From NCBI GenBank assembly GCA_032718565.1, contig JAVGVS010000527.1, forward strand, positions 175,644 to 239,643: a DNA stretch of 64,000 nt, in the 5' to 3' direction. The DNA is from Distichodus sexfasciatus. Lineage: Eukaryota > Chordata > Actinopteri > Characiformes > Distichodontidae. The position numbers were made by a program, and so were the translations under genes. Shown here one piece after another: positions 57,527 to 64,000 of the stretch. Each line of letters opens with the position of its first letter. Within the stretch, counting starts at the first letter, position 1. The notes under the pieces were generated by a model. The model was not told the origin of the DNA. It did not search any database and was given only the letters and a program-made list of their open reading frames with translations.

Positions 57527-58099
57527 GCCTACCAGTCAAAAGTTTGACGCACCTTCCCATTCAATGTTTTATTTTTTATTATCACTTTTTTAATTTTTCA
57601 CTTTTATTTTTTATTTACACTGTAGATTCTCACTGAAGGCACTAGGAACGAACACATGGAATTATGTAGTAAACAAAACGTGTAAAATAACCCAAAACAT
57701 GTTTTATATCTTAGATTCTTGCAAATAACCACCCTTTGCTTTGATCACTGCTTTGCACACTCTTGGCATTCTCTCGATGAGCTTCATGAGGTAGTCACCT
57801 GAAATGGTTTTCCAACAGTCTTGAAGGAGTTCTCACAGACGCTGAGCACTTGTTGGCCCTTTTGCCTTCACTCTGCGGTCCATCTCATCCCAAACCATCT
57901 CGATTGGGTTTGGTCAGGTGACTGTGGAGGCCAGGTCATGTGGCGCAGCACTCCATCACTCTCCTTCTTGGTCATATAGCCTTTACACAGTTTATTCATA
58001 GTTTTGATGCCTTTAGTGAGAATCTACAATGTAAATAGTAATGAAAATAAAGAAAAAACATTGAATGGGAAGGTGTGTCCAAACTTTTGACTGGTAGTG
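57527..58099 (-). mobile_element. Tc1/mariner remnant (CAGTCAAAAGTTTG ends)
   Basis: Inverted ends CAGTCAAAAGTTTG...CACACCTTCCCATTC lie at both borders; the right end is flanked by TA, the left is slightly eroded. Between them, read on the minus strand at about 57960-57720, is a fragment of the transposase C-terminus (WPPQSPD, then after a one-base deletion a segment like KAKGPTSAQRLRELLQDCW, then DYLMKLIERMP). The N-terminal DNA-binding half and the first two acidic residues are missing. This is an internally deleted, inactive copy. Confidence 0.8.
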
Positions 58100-59927
58100 T
58101 ATGAGAATACATAATCTTTTACTTTTTAGATAATATCGATGCCTTGGTCACTGCGTCAATGTAATTGCTGTGGAACAGGAATCACCTTTTTATCTTCATT
58201 ATTATTTTTTTGCCACATTTTTTTGTTGTAGAGAAATTATTCATGGCTCAAAAATGATATCTCATCAGCAATTCATTTTCTTGTGTACAATTAAAGAGTT
58301 TTCATGAGGAAGAAGATTCCACAGATTTTCGGAATTAACATTGTAAAGATTTCATGGCGGAAACAAATGGCTTTGTTTTTCTGAATGAACGTGATAAACG
58401 TTTTCATGGGGAAAGAAACCCCTATTTGGACATATGGAAATACACGATCCTTTATTTTTGTCGATAACATTTGGTCACTGCGTGTATTTGCTGTGGAACA
58501 GGAATCATCTTGTTCTCACTACTTACTACGTCGTTGTTGAACCTGAAATCCTTTCACGTTTTTTGCTGTAGACACAGTATTCCTTTTCATGTTTACAGTG
58601 CTGAATTTCACAGAGAAAACTAATCGCTCTGCTTTTTCTGAATGAACCTGATACGTTTTCGTGGAACGAAAAGGGGTTTAGTTTATTCTGAATTTTTGGT
58701 TACTGCAGAATTTTGGGATAGCGGTTCTTTTTTGGTACAAATGTTCAGCTCATTAGCGAAAAGTGCAGTGTTACTCTTCAGAAGTTCAGCCCTAACCCTC
58801 TTCCCCTCTTTCAGACGAGCTCACATAGTGTGGTCAGATTTTACCTCTTGATTTTAACGGGGACATTTTCGCTCTCTGACATCATCCTGACCTTTTTCAT
58901 CCTCTGTTTTCATACTTTATTTTTCTTTTGTACCTTTCTCTTCAAAGGGGAAAATGTTGAACTGCTGCCATATTGTCATTATTTTGCTGACTGCTGACGT
59001 TATTCCTCCTGTTTGCCTTTTTCAGCCACAGTTTTTCATGCTTCCACAGTTTTAAAGCCAGTTGATTTCTCCTTTTTACCATTCTCTCGCCACTTTATCC
59101 TTTTCCCGCTTTATTCAGCACGCAGCAATCATGCGGTTTCTCTAGGAATTGCCCGTCAATTTCGTTTAAAGCGTCTGACGACTCTTACTGTTATTCAAAA
59201 AGCTGGAAATGTCAGTGATCTGATGAGGATATGGCGAATAGACAGACGCTTCCAGCGGCCGGGTTAGGCGGCTGTCGGAATGCTCGCGATTCGGACAGGG
59301 ATCTGGTTAGGATTTGAACCGAATGCCTCACTTTTACAATTTGACAGTGATCTGGTTAGGATATATAACGGATTGCTACTCGTTAGCCGTTAGCCCTTGT
59401 AGCGTGGTGGTTAGCCCGAACGCGGCTGAGTAGGAAGGGTGGCCACGCGAGTCGATTTAAGAACTCTCTTACACGAAGAGTTAGGATTACCACAGTAACC
59501 CGAGTTCTAACAGCACACACTCTATCAAAGAGACAAACCCAATAACCGGAGTACTCAGAGTTGATGCCGAAGTGAATCGGAAAAAGGGCCAGGTTGACTC
59601 AATGGCAGAGCGATTCGCCGCAAGGAAATGACTCCTTAAATACCCTTTGAACCGCGACCGGCCGCGTCCCGATCCAACTACCGGCTGCGGAGCGGAGTGC
59701 GCGTGACAGGACAAGAGCAAATGAAAAGCTGCTGCTGCTGTTTTTCGAGGCCTCAAGCCACAGGATTTATTTACTCGGATGTGAAAGCTCAGCGATGACA
59801 GTTCAGGACCTACTCGTCACCTTTGCGTACGAGTCGTGTTGGGGGTGGTTTTTATGAGCGCTGTTGGTCGTCTTTTTATACCGAATCAATACGGATTTGT
59901 TCTCTTGCATGCGCCGATCTATGCAGA

Positions 59928-60427
59928 CCCTCCAGGATTTCGCGACGTAGCGATTCCAACTATTAACTCGAAATTCAGGCAATTTTGCAAATTCTTCCCA
60001 CGGCCTTGCAATTCGGACCAATTACCGCAACTTTTCCCGAGTTTCTGACCAATCACTGTAAATTCCCGCAAAACGCTGAGTCGTACGTCAGCAAACTCAC
60101 TTCCGTGTCACGTTCGGAAGGCGCAGGAAATGCGTGCGATAAAAACGCCTCACCTTCAAAAATAACTAAACGGCTAATGGTTAGCAAAAATAATGATGGT
60201 TTTGATCTTTTTTTTTATTCGTTCATTAATTCATTGAAATCGATTGTTAAAGAAGAATTATAAAGGGGAAAAAGCTCAACTTTTTCCCGCCACTTTGACT
60301 TGCAACAAAGCGGCTAAAAACACCGCAACTTTCTCAGCACAATTTTTTTTAGTAAAGCTGACGCAAAATCAGGCATTTTTGGCCACAACAGTCTTAAAAA
60401 GGCCCGGCAAAAAAGGACTGGAGGGAC
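59928..60427 (-). mobile_element. MITE family 'CCTCCAGGATTTCGCG', copy 4
   Basis: Begins CCCTCCAGGATTTCGCG and ends GGACTGGAGGGAC, its degenerate inverted counterpart. The interior has GCAAATT/GCGGTAAT-type blocks, ACGCTGAGTCGTACGTCA and AAAACGCCTCA. It is shared with copies at 18381-18802, 31681-32148 and 41450-41703. This copy is in the same orientation as the 41.5 kb copy and opposite to the other two. It has no coding content. Confidence 0.7.
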
Positions 60428-60784
60428 TGTCTATGGAATCTGGAATTAAATTAAATTAAATTGCGTATGCGCGCACAGAGTGTTACTGCGGTAAAGCTGG
60501 TTTATTGTTCAACATTCACACTAATTCCTACATATCGATATGACAACGAGCAGAACAAGCAACGCAACACACTACAACCCCAAAAGCAGATCACACCGTT
60601 ATACTGTTTAATTTCCTCAACACACCAGCTCTCGCTCACAATCTCTGCATTCCTGATGGTTTTAGCGCCGCAGGATTAGGGACCGTCATAAAATGACACA
60701 ACTGTGTTTAAACCAGTAATTTTTGTGATGTTATTTTAATAATACATATTTTAGCATATACATTTGGGTAATTAGTACATTGTG

Positions 60785-60965
60785 AAAGTGAGTGATTATT
60801 TGTCATTGTGAACACACCACAGCACAGCACACAGTGCACCACAACGAAATGTGACCTCTGACCTCCCCACCATCCGTGAGGGAGCTAACAGGCACCCGGG
60901 GAGCACTGCTTGGGGATGGTACCTTGCTTATGAGTACCTCAGAATACTCTCCGTCTCCTCCTCAC
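60785..60965 (-). mobile_element. tRNA-derived SINE family A, partial copy
   Basis: The reverse complement of the family body is visible: GTGATTATTTGTCATTGTGA, the CACACAGTGCACC block, GACCTCTG, and TACCTTGCTTATGAGTACC. The tRNA-like head (right side on this strand) is missing after about 60965. The next 120 bp end in GGATCGGTCCATCCCTAG, a common end of fish hAT-type repeats. Confidence 0.75.
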
Positions 60966-61384
60966 AGAGAAATATACAAGTTAATCATTAAAAACTGGTA
61001 TGGCATCGGGACCCGGGATCAACGCAAGTGTCGGCATCGAGATCGGAACTGAAAAAGTTGGATCGGTCCATCCCTAGTAGAAGGGCCACGATACCATCTA
61101 CACACACAAATGCAAGTCTTTCTGGTTAAAAAAAGGGTTCTGGATTTATTGGAGTTTGAGCGGAATGTTTTTCTTGAAACTTCCTGAGTTTTACAGACCT
61201 TGTTTGTCTTTGGCAGGCCTTTCGTTGCACATGTTTTGTGTTCTGGCTCATTTAGGCACGAGTTGTAGCAATTTCTGGCAGTCGCAGAAAATGATTGGAG
61301 CTTGTCTGTGGTGAGTCAGAAAAGGCAGCTGCGTATCTTTGCCCGTAACCTTGTTAAATGTTCAAAATTGTTGCATTCACAATT

Positions 61385-61870
61385 AAACGAATAATTATGT
61401 TACTGCGGTGAGCACTCACATATTGTTTTCCAGTTTTTATTCCACACGCCTTTTCCGTCCGCTGCTCCTCCTGCCATTTTTGTTCTAGAAACTTTGTTAT
61501 ATAGAGGTGTGGGCTGCTTTTATACGCACGTTCGATCCGTGCGTTCGTTCGTGAGTTCTGCCCATTTTTTGGGTCCGTTTTACCCCACAGACTAACATAG
61601 ACAGCTTCGAGGTTTTACTGCACGGCCGCCGTTCTTCACAAAGCCACCAAATTCGACGCGGTTTGAGGGTCTTCGTGCCTCTACGCCTATCGGTAACCGT
61701 CATGACCCCGCACTCGTCTTTTTTCAGTCGTTTATTTTTCTCATAGGAATTTTCTCATTTTCCCCCATTAAGAATACATGGGATTCGGGAGTGGAAAGTT
61801 TCCCTCGGCCCGTTTTAAGACGACAGTCAGCACAGTTCTTATGCCACCTCAGACCACCTCGCTGAATAGG
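61385..61870 (+). repeat. Dispersed repeat family G, uninterrupted copy
   Basis: Shares CACATATTGTT, CGCTGCTCCT, TTGTTCTAGAAACTTTG, GACTAACATAGA, TTCACAAAGCCACCAAATT, CCGCACTCGTCTTTTT and TCCCTCGGCCCGTTTT with the two halves at 27300-27477 and 29476-29815. It therefore shows the structure before that other copy was interrupted. It has no recognised coding content and class unknown. Confidence 0.7.
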
Positions 61871-61929
61871 GTTGGGTACCGAGTTCGGTACTGTTAAAGG
61901 TACTACGGGGTATCGGTTCACGTCAAATC

Positions 61930-62200
61930 AAACTGTGCACAACCCTTGGCAGGCGCCAACACACTCACACGGACACACACACATTCACACCTTATGGGGC
62001 CAATTTAGAGTCGCCAATTAAACTATAACGCCTTTGGACTGTGGGAGGAAACCCAAGCCCCTGGAGAAAACCCACGCAAACACGGGGAGAGCATTCAAAC
62101 GCCACACAGAAAGACCCTACGGCCGTCCCCGGGGTTCAAACCCAGGACCTTCACGCTGTGAGGCGGCAGCGCTAACCACTGCACCAGCGTGCTGCCCGAG
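61930..62200 (-). mobile_element. Common fish SINE-like repeat family B
   Basis: Reverse complement of a repeat whose head reads GTGGTTAGCGCTGCCGCCTC, then a GGGTTTGAACCC box, TTCTCCAGG, GGCGCCTGCC and ACAGTCC blocks. The head (right side here) contains a pol III B-box-like GGTTTGAACCCC. Other copies are at 17967, 21004, 25226, 41704, 48212 and 50555. Confidence 0.75.
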
Positions 62201-62480
62201 AGATATTTACTGCACTTACATTTCCATTTGCTATTTAAGCTACAGTGTTAGTTTTGTTTACCGTGACAACGGTTGCCGGGGGAAGAAAGTGCGTGCGGAA
62301 ATCTGAAAGCATGGCGACAAGCTGAAAACGTTTTGACCGCGTGACTGGACTTTACTAAAATCGACGCAGACAGCGCGGCAGGCAACAGGTCGAACTTGAG
62401 GGAACACCTCGTTAAACATAAAATATATTTACGGGCGGATGAGTGTGCGGTGTTTGATAACAGTTAGGGTCCGTGTCCAC

Positions 62481-62915
62481 AAGGGCTGTGCAAAAAAATC
62501 GATACATCAATGTATCGCAATATTTTCTTTCATGATATATCGATTTCTAGCTCCAACAATCGATATTTCCGAGGGGGAGAATCATGCACCACAAGCAGCC
62601 TCGGATAACTGACTGGACACTTTAAGTTCTAATGTTCAATCTTATGTGCTTTATCTTAATGTTTTTGGTGTCCACTAGTTCAGCGTGTTAAAATGCAAAG
62701 ACAATAAAGTTAAAATTCTGTTCTGTGTTATGTTGTTTTGGCTGCATTATTAATGTAATGTTATTCATTAAGACCACCCAGATCGTACACAGCAACTTTT
62801 CACATTTTCAGTGAACTGTAGAATATCGCAATATGTATAGTATCGCAATTTATAATTGTATCGTGACCCATGTATCGTGATACGTATCGTACCGTGAGGC
62901 AAATACTCACCCCCA
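62481..62915. mobile_element. hAT-like element with CGATAC-rich ends, nested
   Basis: Flanked by GTGTCCAC (62473-62480) and CTGTCCAC (62916-62923), a nearly identical 8-bp direct repeat as expected of hAT integration. Both ends are rich in ATCGATAC/CGATACATG motifs pointing inward. The interior lacks a recognisable transposase. Confidence 0.6.
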
Positions 62916-63077
62916 CTGTCCACCAAATGGGATTTTTGAGCTGGCAGCGCCTATTCTTAATACAAACCCTATGAGCGTCAGCGTTCAGAGCGCTAAGCGC
63001 CTTCATGACTCTGAGGAACACGTTACGACGTCTACATGAAAGGGGAACGGACACAGAAGCGCCCAATGCCGCTTTTA

Positions 63078-63782
63078 GGGCCCTATGAGTTATGCGATGC
63101 GGAAAACGCGGGTGGGATTGCGGAATCCAACAAATAAAATGGAATCCGTTATAAAACGCGGAATGTCGTTTAATTGCCTGATATCGGTGTGTGGGCAAAG
63201 CAAAGCAATGGTTTCTAATCAGTTTTGGCCGCTGCAGCCCCCTGTACGTGTTACCTGTTGAGGCGGGACTCAGCTTTCCACGCACACAGACACAGAGGGG
63301 GAAAAGTCAACGTTCAGTTATGACGAAGAGGCTGAAACAACGAAGTCCTCAAAAAAATGACGGAATTCGAGTGTCAGTTTAGAGCAGAACGATACCCACG
63401 TGATTTTTATGAATCTGGAGAACAACTCTTTTGTAGGTTTTGCCAGCACACGATAGACTGCACCCGCAAGAACACGTGACGACCACTTACAGTTAAAAAC
63501 TCAGAAATCAGAAACGTTTCTGAAAATGAATGTTTTCTGTTGTTTACAGGAAAATGTTTTACCAAAGCAGAAAATGTTTTGCTGAACCCCAGCACTTGTT
63601 GAAGAACAGTCATTTAATGTGAGATTTTTTCCTATTGCATTGTTCTTTTTTTCCATCCACTCCATAATTAGACACTTTTAGGTGAATAAATATGATTATA
63701 ACGTAAAACATGGAATTCAGAAGAATAAAAATGGAAAAAACGGAATTCAGGAAAAAAATAAAACGGAATTTCGTAGGGCCCG
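63078..63782 (+). mobile_element. hAT-type element with GGGCCCTA ends, nested
   Basis: Left end GGGCCCTATGAGTTATGCG and right end (minus strand) GGGCCCTACGAAATTCCG form inverted repeats. Flanking CCGCTTTT and GCGCTTTT give an almost perfect 8-bp target duplication, the hallmark of hAT elements. The interior retains a degraded N-terminal zinc-finger reading frame (63320-63500) but no catalytic region, so it is a deletion derivative. Confidence 0.75.
63320..63500 (+). pseudogene. Degenerate hAT-associated N-terminal zinc-finger fragment
   Basis: In one frame the sequence reads YPRDFYESGEQLFCRFC, then QHTIDCTRKNT, then a frame shift and DHL. The spacing CxxC...H resembles the BED-like zinc finger that precedes many fish hAT transposases. 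A stop or frame change follows at about 63478, and no RNase-H-fold catalytic domain follows. It is not expected to make a functional protein. Confidence 0.5.
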
Positions 63783-64000
63783 GCGCTTTTCGTAACTCTG
63801 AGCAACGACAAGCTCCGAGAAAGTGCTCTGGGAGTGAGGTTTTGACCGCTCTCAGCGCAAAAAAATGTGTTTGGTGGACACAAGCTCTTAAAGCAGCTCC
63901 TACAGCACCTGCACCGACAGTCACCCTCCCCAGCCAGCATCGACATCGAGAGTGTGGAATGTATACCGTCGCGAAAAGTTCCACTGCAGCTTTAGGTGAT

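Larger units (their letters stand above)
55700..58820. repeat. Degenerate satellite of about 240 bp in intron 2, interrupted
   Basis: Recurring landmarks are TTGGTCACTGC (55890, 56130, 56371, 58144, 58467), TATAAAGATTTCATGG-like (55760, 56080, 56277, 58336) and TTCATTTTCTTG (56018, 58275), with GTTTTCTGAATGA between them. Spacing is mostly 200-245 bp. The array is interrupted by a TIR element (56485-57359) and a Tc1 remnant (57527-58099), so it predates both. Function unknown. Confidence 0.7.
62466..63891. mobile_element. Older MITE with TGTCCACCAAA ends, carrying two nested insertions
   Basis: The right end (minus strand) reads TGTCCACCAAACACATTTTT. The left end is split, with AGGGTCCGTGTCCAC at 62466-62480 continuing at 62921 as CACCAAATGGGATTTTTGAG. 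GCTGGCAGCGCC and CTCTCAGCGC follow each end inward. Two younger elements sit inside it at 62481-62915 and 63078-63782. Non-coding. Confidence 0.65.
55224..64000 (+). other. pbx1: pbx1 intron 2 (partial)
   Basis: Starts at a GTGAGT donor and is still open at the window end. It holds a satellite (55700-58820), two interrupting transposons, a MITE, SINEs and a nested hAT cluster, each listed separately. I looked for the expected next PBX1 segment (LSIRGAQEEE...) in the + strand frames and did not see it. 58820-59925 contains only three short copies of a GATCTGGTTAGGATAT-like motif (59216-59365) and otherwise nothing I recognise. Confidence 0.8.

Noticed and set aside
55224..64000. pbx1 exon 3 within the window
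   Set aside because: No frame encodes the expected acidic QEEE...PQLMRLDNMLLAEGV segment with an acceptor site.

Overview
This looks like a stretch of a teleost fish nuclear genome. It is AT-rich and intron-scale. It is packed with tRNA-derived SINEs, Tc1/mariner and hAT-type DNA transposons, LINE remnants and long mini/microsatellites, and almost none of it is coding. I cannot name the species from the sequence alone.

The only real gene I can support is the 5' end of pbx1 on the + strand. A CpG-rich promoter and a purine-rich 5' leader (about 51.7-52.57 kb) lead into coding exon 1 (52568-52755, Met1 to the split Arg63). Intron 1 is 2.4 kb, and exon 2 is 55150-55223 (24 residues of the PBC-A domain). 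Intron 2 then runs to the end of the window, and exon 3 is not present. PBX1 is a TALE homeodomain cofactor for HOX and MEIS/PREP proteins. The roughly 51.7 kb upstream contains no recognisable exon, which fits the regulatory gene-poor DNA usually found around developmental transcription factors.

Layout upstream of pbx1: 0-9 kb holds SINE copies, TG and TNA microsatellites and a 20-bp-class minisatellite. 9.3-11.9 kb holds two 8-bp-period arrays in opposite orientation. 12.6-17.4 kb is a 16-bp-period array with higher-order structure, split by a MITE. 18-20 kb holds SINEs, a MITE and a plausible regulatory block. 20.3-23.5 kb is a degenerate satellite with a long TA tract. 24.6-29.8 kb holds dispersed repeats with a three-level nest (older repeat, LINE remnant, Tc1). 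30.8-33.0 kb is bounded by hAT-like inverted ends. 33.8-35.2 kb is an AT-rich repeat field. 36.2-40.5 kb holds 21-bp-period arrays that switch orientation and bracket a duplicated unique segment. 45-46 kb is a CACCCA-type array with a unit of about 330 bp. 46.5-51.3 kb is mostly unrecognised, possibly regulatory DNA.

Inside the pbx1 introns: intron 1 carries a GGTTC/GAACC-rich array. Intron 2 carries a satellite of about 240 bp split by two DNA transposons. A nest of two hAT elements in an older MITE lies near the right edge.

No CRISPR, operon, phage or bacterial system is present. No clear new biological system was found. The most unusual material is the set of tandem arrays (periods 8, 16 and 21 bp, orientation switches, duplicated unique flanks) and the nested transposons. 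All calls come from reading the sequence; no database search or alignment was run, and array and repeat edges are approximate.
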